From NCBI RefSeq assembly GCF_046000175.1, contig NZ_JBEOMB010000059.1:62001-126000 (forward strand): 64,000 bases of DNA, given 5' to 3'. Position 1 is the first letter of the stretch. Each line of letters starts with the position of its first letter. A program made the translations under genes and the position numbers. A model generated the notes under the pieces. That model made no database searches. It was not told where the DNA came from and was given only the letters and a program-made list of their open reading frames with translations. This document shows, piece after piece, positions 17,513-25,683 of the stretch. The DNA is from Rhodoplanes sp046000175 (GTDB lineage: Bacteria; Pseudomonadota; Alphaproteobacteria; Rhizobiales; Xanthobacteraceae).

Positions 17513-19918
17513 GTGGGACAGGCTGTCCACCCGAAGTACCGTGCGTTCCTGGTGCATGCGCCGGCCGACGAGGCCTGGGGCAAGGCGATCGAGGGCGGCC
17601 TGTCGGACCTGCGGGTGCCGTGGGCGCTGGTCGGCCGCGACACGCCGCACGGTCCGGTGCCGAAGACCATCGGCCCGCTCGTGCGATTCTCGGCGCCGCC
17701 GCCGGCCGTCGGCCCCGTTGCACCCGCCGCATCGGCGCCGGATGCCGCCCCGGTCACGCCGGTCGTCGGTCCCGCGCCCGCGACGACCCCGACGACGGCG
17801 GACGCGAAGCCGGCCGAAACGACGCCGGCCGAAACGACGCCTGCCGATGCATCGGTGGGCGCCCCCGTCACCCCCGCCGGGCCGGCGTCACCGGCCCCCC
17901 CGACACCCCCGGCATCTGCCGCCGCCACCGCCGCGAACTTGGCGGCCCCGACGGTTCTGCCGGACGAGATGGTCGCGGCCCTGATCGACGCGCGCTTCCT
18001 CGTCGTGCTGTGCTCGCCGGCCGCCGCGGCCGACGCCGGCGTGAACGAGGCGGTGCGGCGCTTCAAGGGACTCGGCCGCGGCGACCGGGTCATTGCCGTG
18101 CTGGTCGGCGGCGTTCTGGAGACCGACATCCGTGATCTCGCCCCGCCGGCGCTGCGCCGCCGGCTGACGGTCGACGGCGCGATCGGCGACGAGGACGAGA
18201 CCGCGATGGCGCCGCTGGTGATCGATGCCCGGATCGGCGCGGCGCCGCGCGCCGAGGTGATCGCCCGGCTCGCCGCGGCGCTGCTCTCGCTGTCGTTCGA
18301 GGAGTATCGCGGGCCGGCCGAGCGGGCGATGCGCGGCCGCCGGCGGCGGCGCCGCTGGCTCGCGACCGCGGCCGTGCTGGCGCTCGTCGTCGGGGCCGGC
18401 GTGGCGACCTGGAAGGTCGTGCTGCCGAACGATCCGGCGCTGCTCGACGCGACGCTTTCGACCGGCACGGCCGCGAGCGTGCGGATGATCGACGCGGCCG
18501 ACCGCCTCGGTGTCCCGCCGCGCGTCGTGGCGTCCTTCGCCGAGTCGGCCGAGAGGGTTCTGGGCGACCTCGCCGCCAAAAGCGAAGAGCCGCGTGAAAA
18601 ACTGCGCCGGGCCGTGATGCTGCTCGCCTTCGAGCAGCGGCTCGCGGCGCTCGGCCTCGCCGATCCGGCGCGCCGCCGCACCGCGTCGGCCGAGGCGCTG
18701 CTCGACGGCCTCGTCTTCCCGGCCGGCATGGACGTGCCGGTGCAGCGCGAGATCGTCGCCGCCTCGCTCGACGCCGCCCGGCTGCGTCTCGCCGAAGGCG
18801 ACGCCGATCGCGCCCTGACGAACGCGCGGGCCGGCGTCGCCGCCGCCGAGCGGCTCGCCGGCGCCGATCCGGCGAGCGCCGAGCGGCAGCGCGATCTGTC
18901 GCGCGCCACGACGGCGCTCGGGGATGCGCTGCTCGCCAAGGGCCTCGTCGACGACGCGCTGAAGAGCTTCCGGGCCGCCCATGCGATCCGCGAGACGCTG
19001 CTGGCGCTCGATCCGACGAGCCCGGCGGCGCGGCGCGATCTGTCGCTCGCCTACGAGCGCATCGCCGACGTGCTGCTCGCCCGCGGCGCTCCGGACGAGG
19101 CGCTGAAGGGGTTTCGCACGGCGCTGTCGCTACGGCTGTCCGCCGTCGATCCGGGCGACGGGCCCGACTGGCAGCAGAGCCTCGCCGTCCTCTACAACAA
19201 GATCGGCGACGTCCAGCTCGCCCAGGGCGCGGCCGAGGACGCGCTCGGGAGCTACCGGGCCGGCCTCGCCCTGCAGCTCGCGGTCGCCGATCGGGCGGAC
19301 GCCGCGGCGCGGCGCGGCTTGTCGGTCTCCTACGAGCGCATCGGCGACGTGCTCAGGAGCCAGCGCGCCTTCGACGACGCGCTCGCCGCCTATCGGGCCA
19401 GCCTGGTGCTGCGTGAGAAGCTCGCCGGCGAGGATCCGCGCGGCTCGCGCTGGCCGCGCGACCTGCCGGTGTCGCAGGAGCGCATCGGCGACGTGCTGCT
19501 GGCCAAGGGGATGCCCGATCAGGCGCTCGCCGCCTACCGCACCGCGCTGGCGGCGCGCGAGCGGCTCGCCGCCGACCAGCCCGGCCCTGCGGCGCGCCGC
19601 GACGTCGTGGTGGCGCAGAGCAAGATCGGCGACGCGCTGGCCGCGGCCGGGAAGGCGTCGGAGGCGGTGGCGAGCTGGCGGGCGGCGTTGGCCGGCACCG
19701 AGGCGCTCGTCGCGGCCGAGCCCGGCAACGCGGCGGCACGCTGGGAGCTCGCCGTGCTGCAATGGAGACTCGCCAGCGCCGGCGATCAGCCGGTCGAGCG
19801 GTTCCGCGCCGTGGTGGCGACGCTGCGCGAGCAGGCGGCGCAGCGGAAGCTGTCCGCCGATCAGGCCAAGTGGCTCCCGCTCGCCGAGCGGGAGCTCGTC
19901 AAGGTGCAGGGCCGGTGA
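17513..19918 (+). CDS. TIR-domain membrane protein with TPR repeats
   Basis: The GTG start follows a perfect GGAGGGGA site and gives 801 residues. A split TIR domain is visible: first half about 7-60 (KYRAFLVHAPADEAWGKAIE, VGRDTPHGPVPKTIGPL), second half about 148-265 (LIDARFLVVLCSPAAAADAG, VNEAVRRFKGLGRGDRVIAV). Between them lies a Pro/Ala/Thr-rich insert of about 88 residues. Where bacterial TIR proteins usually have WVNEEI, this one has GVNEAV, so the glutamate equivalent to the TIR NADase catalytic residue is Ala180. A single membrane span at about 282-300 follows a run of Arg. Residues about 430-790 are six or seven TPR-like repeats of about 47 residues with the core YERIGDVL. It probably acts as a membrane-anchored scaffold or sensor rather than an NADase. 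Confidence 0.85.
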   Translation: MGQAVHPKYRAFLVHAPADEAWGKAIEGGLSDLRVPWALVGRDTPHGPVPKTIGPLVRFSAPPPAVGPVAPAASAPDAAPVTPVVGPAPATTPTTADAKPAETTPAETTPADASVGAPVTPAGPASPAPPTPPASAAATAANLAAPTVLPDEMVAALIDARFLVVLCSPAAAADAGVNEAVRRFKGLGRGDRVIAVLVGGVLETDIRDLAPPALRRRLTVDGAIGDEDETAMAPLVIDARIGAAPRAEVIARLAAALLSLSFEEYRGPAERAMRGRRRRRRWLATAAVLALVVGAGVATWKVVLPNDPALLDATLSTGTAASVRMIDAADRLGVPPRVVASFAESAERVLGDLAAKSEEPREKLRRAVMLLAFEQRLAALGLADPARRRTASAEALLDGLVFPAGMDVPVQREIVAASLDAARLRLAEGDADRALTNARAGVAAAERLAGADPASAERQRDLSRATTALGDALLAKGLVDDALKSFRAAHAIRETLLALDPTSPAARRDLSLAYERIADVLLARGAPDEALKGFRTALSLRLSAVDPGDGPDWQQSLAVLYNKIGDVQLAQGAAEDALGSYRAGLALQLAVADRADAAARRGLSVSYERIGDVLRSQRAFDDALAAYRASLVLREKLAGEDPRGSRWPRDLPVSQERIGDVLLAKGMPDQALAAYRTALAARERLAADQPGPAARRDVVVAQSKIGDALAAAGKASEAVASWRAALAGTEALVAAEPGNAAARWELAVLQWRLASAGDQPVERFRAVVATLREQAAQRKLSADQAKWLPLAERELVKVQGR

Positions 19919-19952
19919 CGGCCGGCCGGCGCGGCCGTCGTCACGGTCTGCG

Positions 19953-20825
19953 TCAGGCGAAGTCGGAGTCGTCGCCGCCGAAATCGCCCGAGCCGACATC
20001 GTAGCCGTCGTCGGCCTCGTCCCAGCCGCTCGGGTCTTCGAAGGCACCCGCCTGCCGGGTGGCGCCGCCGTCGCCACCGCCGCGGCCGCCGATGTCGCCG
20101 AGACCGGCGTCGCGCGACAGGTCGCCACCCGACGCGCCACTGCCGCCCCAGGGCGAGCCGCCGCCGCTGCCGCTGTCGAGCGCCGCCTGGCTGCCGCCCG
20201 CCGCGCCGCCGCCCGCGGCGTGGCCCATGCCGCGCAGGCTGTCCATCAGGAGCGAGCCGCCGATGACGCCGGCCGCGGCCGCGGCCGCGGTGCCGAGGAA
20301 CGAGCCGCCGCGCCCGCCGAACGCGCCGGCCTGCGGCGGGGCGCCCTGATTGCCGAAGCCCTGATTGCCGAAGCCCGGCCCGCCAAACTGGCCCTGTCCG
20401 AAGCCGCCCGGCGCGCCCATCGGCGCGCCGCCGCCCATCGGCGCGCCCCCTGCACCGGCGCCCCAGCGCGGATCGCCGCCGGGCTCGCCGGCGCGGACCG
20501 ACGGCACCGAGCCGCGGCCCTGGCCGGGCCCGCCCTGCGGGCTGCCGCCGCCGAACACGGCGCTGCGCAGATTGTCGAGAAATCCGCCCTGCTGCTGCGG
20601 CGGGGGCGGAGCGAGCTCCGCCTCCAGCGCGTCGATGCGGGCCTGGGCCTGGCGCAGCGCCTCGTCCTGGAGGAGCGTCGTCTGCACGAGCGCATAGAGC
20701 GCGTTCGGGGCGCGGGCGAGGCCCTCGCGGATGGCGCGCTCGGCGTCGGCGTCGCGCGGCTCCCGCTCGAGGGTGGCGAGACGCTCGAACAGGTCGGCGA
20801 CGAGCTTCTGTTCCTGCGGAGTCAT
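19953..20825 (-). CDS. DUF2076 family protein
   Basis: The 290-residue protein starts MTPQEQKLVADLFERLATLE after AGGAGA. Residues 1-75 form the helical DUF2076 N-terminus (LARAPNALYALVQTTLLQDE, a coiled-coil-like QARIDALEAELAP). The centre is a Gly/Pro/Gln-rich low-complexity region. A small hydrophobic segment follows (FLGTAAAAAAGVIGGSLLMD, about 180-200), and the tail is acidic, ending GSGDFGGDDSDFA. The layout (helix, Gly-rich linker, glycine-zipper-like segment, acidic tail) is typical of the family, which has no established function. It is convergent with the TIR-TPR gene with 34 bases between them. Confidence 0.88.
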   Translation of the reverse strand: MTPQEQKLVADLFERLATLEREPRDADAERAIREGLARAPNALYALVQTTLLQDEALRQAQARIDALEAELAPPPPQQQGGFLDNLRSAVFGGGSPQGGPGQGRGSVPSVRAGEPGGDPRWGAGAGGAPMGGGAPMGAPGGFGQGQFGGPGFGNQGFGNQGAPPQAGAFGGRGGSFLGTAAAAAAGVIGGSLLMDSLRGMGHAAGGGAAGGSQAALDSGSGGGSPWGGSGASGGDLSRDAGLGDIGGRGGGDGGATRQAGAFEDPSGWDEADDGYDVGSGDFGGDDSDFA

Positions 20826-21017
20826 CGTGGTCTCCTGATGGGCCGTCCCGGCCGGGCCGGCGATGGCGCGCCCGGCGGCGGTCGACCGACCGCGCGGCGC
20901 GCGCCCCCTATATGGGGGGTCGTCTCGGCGGCGGAATGGTGATGGGGGAGGGGCCGTGGCAGCCTGCCGCACCCCCCTCCGCCGGTCGTTCCGGGCGCGA
21001 TCGCGGCAGCGACTGCG

Positions 21018-21094
21018 ACCCGGACTCCAGCCACATCCACCGGCCTCGGGGCTGGAGTCCGGGTTCGCGGCTTTGCCGCGCCCCGGAATGACGG
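21018..21094. repeat. Intergenic inverted repeat, family B related
   Basis: ACCCGGACTCCAGCC (21018-21032) pairs with GGCTGGAGTCCGGGT (21050-21064), a perfect 15-bp stem. The trailing part TCGCGG-N5-CCGCGCCCCGGAATGAC matches the end of the family B units at 28191-28313 and 45811-45930. It lies between the HpnK-like and DUF2076 genes. Confidence 0.8.
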
Positions 21095-21113
21095 AGATCG
21101 ACGATCAGCGGCT

Positions 21114-21953
21114 TCAGGACAGCGTGAATCCGGCCGCCGCCAGCACCTTCGGAAAAGCGTCGCCGCCCAGATAGGCGTACTCGGCCGCGCGCAGGCCGGT
21201 GAGCGGGTCGAGGCGCTTCAGCTCGCCGTCGACGCGGCCCGGGTGGCACATCACCACGCTGCCGTCCGGGAGATCCTTCAGGAAGGCCGGAAACAGGGCG
21301 GCGTAGTCGACCTCCGGCTTGAACGTGTAGGTGCCGGCGAAGGCCGGGTTGGTCGTCACGCCGCGATCCGCCGCGAGGCGCCGGAAGGCGCCGCTCATCC
21401 GGTCGAGCAGCAGGCTCTTGGGATCGCCGAGCCGCTTCAGCGTCGCCGTCACCTGGCCGCATTGGCGCACCCAGGCGCCCGGCGCGGTTCGCGGCACGAC
21501 GTCGAGCAGCGCCTCGCGCACGCCCGGCAGCAGATGGACGTGCTGGTGCCCGTCGACATAATCGGGCGGCCGGCCGAAGGCGCGCATGAAGGCCTCGAGC
21601 TGCGCCGTGATCTCGCGCGTCACGCCGTCGCGATCGAACGGCGTCACGAACGAGGCGGCGAGCAGCTTGCCGACCGGCAGGAAGCTGCCGTCGCGCGCCA
21701 GCGGCGCGTAGCCGAAGGTGAGCGGCTTGAACGGCGCCGTCAGGGTGAGGTGGAGTCCGATCTGGGCGCGGCCTTCCGCCACGTCGGCGAGCCGCTTCGC
21801 CTCGGCCGGCGAGAAGGTCGGCGGCAGCACCATCACGCTCGTCGCGTTGAGGCGACCGCGGCCGATCAGGTCGAGGATGGCGTCGTCGACGCCGGGGGCG
21901 AGGCCGAAATCGTCGGCGCACAGGATCAGGCGGCGCTGCGGGGCGGCGGTCAC
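21114..21953 (-). CDS. hpnK: ChbG/HpnK family deacetylase (YdjC fold)
   Basis: The 279-residue protein carries the YdjC metal-site motifs: ADDFG (13-17), GLHLTLTAPFKP, DGHQHVHLLPG and MCHPG. Members remove acetyl groups from N-acetylated sugars, such as chitooligosaccharides (ChbG) or, as proposed for HpnK, hopanoid-linked sugars. It starts with GTG and overlaps the upstream glycosyltransferase stop by four bases (GTGA). This argues for a shared job in making or modifying a polyprenyl- or lipid-linked sugar. The hpnK name is by family; hopanoid involvement is not shown here because no squalene-hopene genes are present. Confidence 0.85.
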   Translation of the reverse strand: MTAAPQRRLILCADDFGLAPGVDDAILDLIGRGRLNATSVMVLPPTFSPAEAKRLADVAEGRAQIGLHLTLTAPFKPLTFGYAPLARDGSFLPVGKLLAASFVTPFDRDGVTREITAQLEAFMRAFGRPPDYVDGHQHVHLLPGVREALLDVVPRTAPGAWVRQCGQVTATLKRLGDPKSLLLDRMSGAFRRLAADRGVTTNPAFAGTYTFKPEVDYAALFPAFLKDLPDGSVVMCHPGRVDGELKRLDPLTGLRAAEYAYLGGDAFPKVLAAAGFTLS

Positions 21954-23089
21954 GCGGAGTGCTCCCGATGGTCGGCCGTCGAAGCAGCGGCCGGCGTCGC
22001 GGTCGCGGCGTCCTGATCAGCGCGCTTCACGCTGTGCTCGGCGACGAAGTAGACGGGGCGGCCCTTGGTCTCGGACAGGATCTTGGCGATGTACTCGCCC
22101 ATCACGCCGATCATTACGAGCTGCACGCCGCCCAGCACCATCAGGCCGACGACCAGCGACGGATAGCCGGGCACGTCGGTGCCGAACACCAGCACCTCGA
22201 CCAGGATGTAGATGCCGAACAGCAGCGCCGTCGCGGCGAGCAGCAGGCCGAGCAGGCTGGCGATGCGCAGGGGCGCCACCGAGAACGCCGTGAGGCCCTC
22301 GATCGACAGGCCGAGCAGCGCGCCGAAGTTCCAGCTCGACGCGCCGTGCTCGCGCGCCGCCGGCTCGTAGTCGATGCGCAGCTGGCGGAAGCCGATCCAG
22401 CTCGCCAGCCCCTTGAAGAAGCGGTTGCGCTCCGGGAGCTGCCTCAGCGCCGCCGCGGCGCGCGGCGACAGCAGACGGAAGTCGCCGGCGTCCGCGGGGA
22501 TCTTGTGCCGGGAGCCCCAGTTGATCAGCGTGTAGAAGGCGCGGCCGAACGAGCGGCGCAGAACCGACTCCGTCTTGCGGTGCGCCTTGGCCGTGTAGAT
22601 CACGTCGAAGCCGTCGTCGATCCAGTGCCCGGCGAGGCGCTCGACCATGGCGGGCGGGTGCTGGCCGTCCGAATCCATGAACAGCACGGCGCCGCGGCGG
22701 GCGTGCTCGAGCCCGGCGAGCAGCGCCGCCTCCTTGCCGAAGTTGCGCGACAGCGCGATCACCTGCACGTCGATGCCGTCGGCCGGCAGCGCGGAGGCGA
22801 CGGCGAGCGAGCGGTCGCGGCTGCCGTCGTCGACATAGACGACCTCGCAGGCGAGGCCCCAGCGCGCCTTCAGGGCGCGGGCGACGCCGACGAGGCGCGT
22901 GTGCAGGGCGGCGAGCCCGCCCGCCTCGTTGTAGACCGGCATGACGATCGACAGGCCGGCGGCGGCGCGCTCCGCCGCGTCGGTCGACCGGAGCGCGGTG
23001 GTGTCGGAGGGGATGGCGTCGAGGCTGCCGCCGCCCGCGTCCTGCCGCAATGCCGGCTCACCCGGGGTCATCGGCCCGTCATTGTCCAT
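21950..23089 (-). CDS. Membrane-bound family 2 glycosyltransferase (GtrB/ArnC/DPM1-like)
   Basis: A 379-residue protein that should transfer a sugar to undecaprenyl phosphate. The GT-A domain has LSIVMPVYNEAGGLAALH (about 46), VVYVDDGSRDRS, LSRNFGKEAALLAGL and the DxD motif in LFMDSDGQHPP. Two C-terminal membrane spans follow (SLLGLLLAATALLFGIYILV and LVVGLMVLGGVQLVMIGVMG), as in GtrB and ArnC. A low-complexity tail ends the protein. The ATG before DNDGPMTPGEP is preferred; the longer upstream frame is repetitive. It sits divergent from a gtrA-like gene and overlaps the HpnK-like gene, the usual company of such enzymes. Confidence 0.9.
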   Translation of the reverse strand: MDNDGPMTPGEPALRQDAGGGSLDAIPSDTTALRSTDAAERAAAGLSIVMPVYNEAGGLAALHTRLVGVARALKARWGLACEVVYVDDGSRDRSLAVASALPADGIDVQVIALSRNFGKEAALLAGLEHARRGAVLFMDSDGQHPPAMVERLAGHWIDDGFDVIYTAKAHRKTESVLRRSFGRAFYTLINWGSRHKIPADAGDFRLLSPRAAAALRQLPERNRFFKGLASWIGFRQLRIDYEPAAREHGASSWNFGALLGLSIEGLTAFSVAPLRIASLLGLLLAATALLFGIYILVEVLVFGTDVPGYPSLVVGLMVLGGVQLVMIGVMGEYIAKILSETKGRPVYFVAEHSVKRADQDAATATPAAASTADHREHSA

Positions 23090-23223
23090 GGGATGGTGTC
23101 GGCGCTGGGTTCGGGTTGCTGTTTTCGGGGTTGCGTCGGCGCGCCTTATAGACGATGCGACCGGTGCTGTCGCGCGGCCGTCGCCGATCGAGCCTGCCGG
23201 CCCGGTGCGGCGAAGGCGTGGCG

Positions 23224-23268
23224 TCGCGTGAATCGGTGTCGCGTGCATCGATGCCGCGTGTATCGACA
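23224..23268. repeat. 15-bp degenerate tandem repeat, three copies
   Basis: TCGCGTGAATCGGTG, TCGCGTGCATCGATG and CCGCGTGTATCGACA lie head to tail in the divergent promoter region between the glycosyltransferase and gtrA genes. The copies differ at a few positions, so this array is older than the perfect one at 15015-15059. Confidence 0.85.
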
Positions 23269-23318
23269 CGGCCGACGGCGCGGCGCCGGCAGGCGTGCAG
23301 GGAACGGGCGGAGAGACG

Positions 23319-23864
23319 ATGGACACGAGCCGGATCGAAGCCCTGTTTCCACGGGCCGTTCCCGGGGTGCGCCGGCGCGCCGGCATGCTCCGCAAGGCGG
23401 CGAGCTTCGCCGTGGTCGGCCTCGTCAACACCGCGGTCGACGCGAGCGTCTTCTTCGTCGCGCTCATGGGGCTGCAATCGGCGGCCGCGAGCGTGCGCGC
23501 CTTCGAGACGGCCGCCGGCCTGTGCGGCTGCGGCGACCCCGACGACCTGATGCTGATCGCCGCCAACCTGATGGGCTGGGTGGTCGGCGTCACCGGGTCC
23601 TACGTGCTCAACTCCACCTTCACCTTCGCCGAGGAGTCCGGGCGCACGCTGCGGCTGCGCGACTACGGCGCCTTCGCGGCCTCGGGCGTGCTCGGCGCGA
23701 TCGCCAACACGGCGACGCTGGTGCTGGTCGCCCAGGTCGCGCCGGTGTGGCTCGCCAAGGGCTGCGCCATCCTGGTGAGCTTCGTGGTCAACTTCACGAT
23801 GTCGCATTTCGTGGTGTTCCGAAAGCGACGCGGCCCGGGGGAGGCTGGCTCGCGGACGCCGTGA
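23319..23864 (+). CDS. gtrA: GtrA-like membrane protein
   Basis: The 181-residue protein is a GtrA/DPMS-type flippase or partner. About four membrane spans are visible: AASFAVVGLVNTAVDASVFF, LIAANLMGWVVGVTGSYVL, SGVLGAIANTATLVLVAQVA, and WLAKGCAILVSFVVNFTMSH. The C-terminal FVVFRKRR is typical of GtrA. The ATG follows GGAGAG. An unusual loop with a Cys pair (LCGCGDPDD) sits before the second span. It is divergent from the GT2 enzyme it most likely works with, moving a polyprenyl-linked sugar across the membrane. Confidence 0.88.
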   Translation: MDTSRIEALFPRAVPGVRRRAGMLRKAASFAVVGLVNTAVDASVFFVALMGLQSAAASVRAFETAAGLCGCGDPDDLMLIAANLMGWVVGVTGSYVLNSTFTFAEESGRTLRLRDYGAFAASGVLGAIANTATLVLVAQVAPVWLAKGCAILVSFVVNFTMSHFVVFRKRRGPGEAGSRTP

Positions 23865-23873
23865 GTCGGACGC

Positions 23874-24380
23874 TCAGGCCGGCCCCGCCGTCGCGCGAAT
23901 GTCCTTGATCAGCAGGAACAGGTGGCGCGGATCGGTCGGCGACGGCACGAAGCCGAAGTGACCGTAGAACGCGGCGGCCCGCTCGTCCTTGGCATGCACG
24001 GCGAGGGCCCGCACGCCGGCGATGTCGGCGACCTGGAGCGTTCGGCCGAGCGCGTCGAGGAGCAGGCCGGCGCCGATCTTGCGGTTCTGCCAATCGAGGT
24101 GAACGGCGAGGCGAGCCAGGACGAGAAGCGGGATCGGGTGTCGCGGCATGCCTTTCGCGATGCGCTCCGGCGCTTCGTCGTGGCGCACCTCGCCGACCAC
24201 GAGCGTGTAGAAGCCGACCACGGCGTCGCCGGCGAGCGCCACATAGGTCCGCGACGCGTTCGCCTGCTGGGCCTGCAGGGCGTGGCGGACGAGAAAGCGA
24301 TCGAGGTCCGGCTGTCCGCAAGCAAAACCGTCGACGGAATGGCTCCGCCGCAACGACTCGATGCGGAGCGGCTCCGTCAC
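23874..24380 (-). CDS. GNAT toxin of a TacAT/AtaRT-type toxin-antitoxin system
   Basis: A 168-residue acetyltransferase with the pattern of GNAT toxins that acetylate charged tRNA: HSVDGFACGQPDLDRFLVRH at the N-terminus, AVVGFYTLVVGEV, then LARLAVHLDWQNRKIGAGLL with the acetyl-CoA loop and VHAKDERAAAFYGHFGFVPS. It starts with GTG overlapping the antitoxin stop by four bases (GTGA), the standard arrangement. Its stop is only nine bases from the convergent gtrA stop. It would be a translation inhibitor held off by the upstream RHH protein. Confidence 0.92.
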   Translation of the reverse strand: MTEPLRIESLRRSHSVDGFACGQPDLDRFLVRHALQAQQANASRTYVALAGDAVVGFYTLVVGEVRHDEAPERIAKGMPRHPIPLLVLARLAVHLDWQNRKIGAGLLLDALGRTLQVADIAGVRALAVHAKDERAAAFYGHFGFVPSPTDPRHLFLLIKDIRATAGPA

Positions 24381-24664
24381 GGTTTGGGATCGAAGACCGA
24401 CGGCTCTCTGAACAGGCGTTCGAGACGGGGGTGCCGGCGTGGCGGCGCGTCGAGGGCGGCGACGAGCGCCTCCCAGCGGACCGTGTCGACGTGAAAGACG
24501 GTCCTGTCGGGGAGCCGCGCTTCGGCTTCCCGCAGCGCCGTTTCGAGCACGAAGTCGCCGAGCGATTTTCGGGCCGCCGTCGCCGCAGCCTGCAGGGTCT
24601 GCTTGGCCGACTCGCTCAGCCGCAGGTCGAGCGTCTCGGTGCGTTCGTGTCGCGCTTCAACCAT
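24377..24664 (-). CDS. DUF1778 (TacA-like) ribbon-helix-helix antitoxin
   Basis: The 95-residue protein starts MVEARHERTETLDLRLSESA, a ribbon-helix-helix DNA-binding segment, then QTLQAAATAARKSLGDFVLE typical of DUF1778. The C-terminal 45 residues (ALDAPPRRHPRLERLFREPS) would wrap the toxin. It should bind and neutralise the GNAT toxin encoded immediately downstream and repress its own promoter, which would lie in the 50 bases between it and the hisG stop. Confidence 0.92.
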   Translation of the reverse strand: MVEARHERTETLDLRLSESAKQTLQAAATAARKSLGDFVLETALREAEARLPDRTVFHVDTVRWEALVAALDAPPRRHPRLERLFREPSVFDPKP

Positions 24665-24714
24665 GCAACGAAGGTGGTCTCCGCGTCGCCCCCTGTCAAC
24701 CCATCGCCCCCGCC

Positions 24715-25683
24715 CTACAGCGCCGCCTCGAGCCGGTCGAACAGCGGGTTTTCGCAGGCGAAGACGTAGTCGAGCGGGCCGACCACGACGCTCGCCGCGC
24801 CGTGGGCGCGCAGGAAGGTGGCCAGCGCATGGACCTGGTCGGGCGGGCAGTGCAGCGTCAGCATGCCGGACGAGGTCGGGCCGCCGAACGGCGTCTCGAC
24901 GCCGAACTTCGCCCGCGCCTCGCTCAGCAGGGTCTCGTCGCAGGCGGGAAAGCGGGTGCGCATCTCGCGGAAGCTCGCGGCGCGATCGGTGGCGGCGATG
25001 CGGTCGAGCATCACGCGGGCGATCTCGCGCGCCGCCGGCGTCCAGTCGGCGCGCCGCGCCGCGACGAGGTTCGCCTGCGAGCGCAGCATGATGCCGTCCT
25101 CGACGATCTTCAGCGCGTTGGCGGCGAGCGTCGTGCCCGTGGTGGTGATGTCGACGATCAGCTCGGCCGTGCCGGCCGCCGGCGCTCCTTCGGTCGCGCC
25201 GGCGCTCTCGACGATGCGGTAGTCGATGATGCCGTGCTGGGCGAAGAAGGCGCGCGTCAGGTTCACGTACTTGGTCGCGACCCGCATGCGGCGATCGTTC
25301 TCCAGCCGGAACGCGGTCGCGACGTCGTCGAGATCGGCCATGCTGCGCACGTCGATCCAGGCCTGCGGCACCGCCACCACCACGGTCGCGTAGCCGAAGC
25401 CGAGCCCGTGCAGCAGCACGACCTTGTCGTCCGCGTGCGGGATCGACTCGCGGATCAGATCCTCGCCCGTGATGCCGAAATGCACGGCGCCCTGGCTGAG
25501 CTGCTGGGCGATCTCGGACGCCGAGAGGAACGCCACCTCGATCTCGGGCAGGCCGGCGACCGTGCCGCGATACTCGCGGGCGCCGCGCGGCTTCACGAGC
25601 TTCAGCCCGGCGCGGGCGAAATAGCTCTCGGCGTTCTCCTGCAGCCGGCCCTTGGCCGGCACGGCGATGACGAAGGCGCTCAT
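24715..25683 (-). CDS. hisG: ATP phosphoribosyltransferase catalytic subunit HisG
   Basis: The 322-residue enzyme catalyses the first step of histidine synthesis, ATP plus PRPP to phosphoribosyl-ATP. It begins FVIAVPAKGRLQENAESYFA and has the PRPP loop at ELIVDITTTGTTLAANALKI. It is longer than the roughly 230-residue short-form HisG; the extra C-terminal segment (about 225-322, including GMLTLHCPPDQVHALATFL) sits where long-form enzymes have a regulatory domain, yet a hisZ partner is present. The ATG overlaps the hisZ stop by four bases, so the subunits are made together. Confidence 0.96.
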   Translation of the reverse strand: MSAFVIAVPAKGRLQENAESYFARAGLKLVKPRGAREYRGTVAGLPEIEVAFLSASEIAQQLSQGAVHFGITGEDLIRESIPHADDKVVLLHGLGFGYATVVVAVPQAWIDVRSMADLDDVATAFRLENDRRMRVATKYVNLTRAFFAQHGIIDYRIVESAGATEGAPAAGTAELIVDITTTGTTLAANALKIVEDGIMLRSQANLVAARRADWTPAAREIARVMLDRIAATDRAASFREMRTRFPACDETLLSEARAKFGVETPFGGPTSSGMLTLHCPPDQVHALATFLRAHGAASVVVGPLDYVFACENPLFDRLEAAL

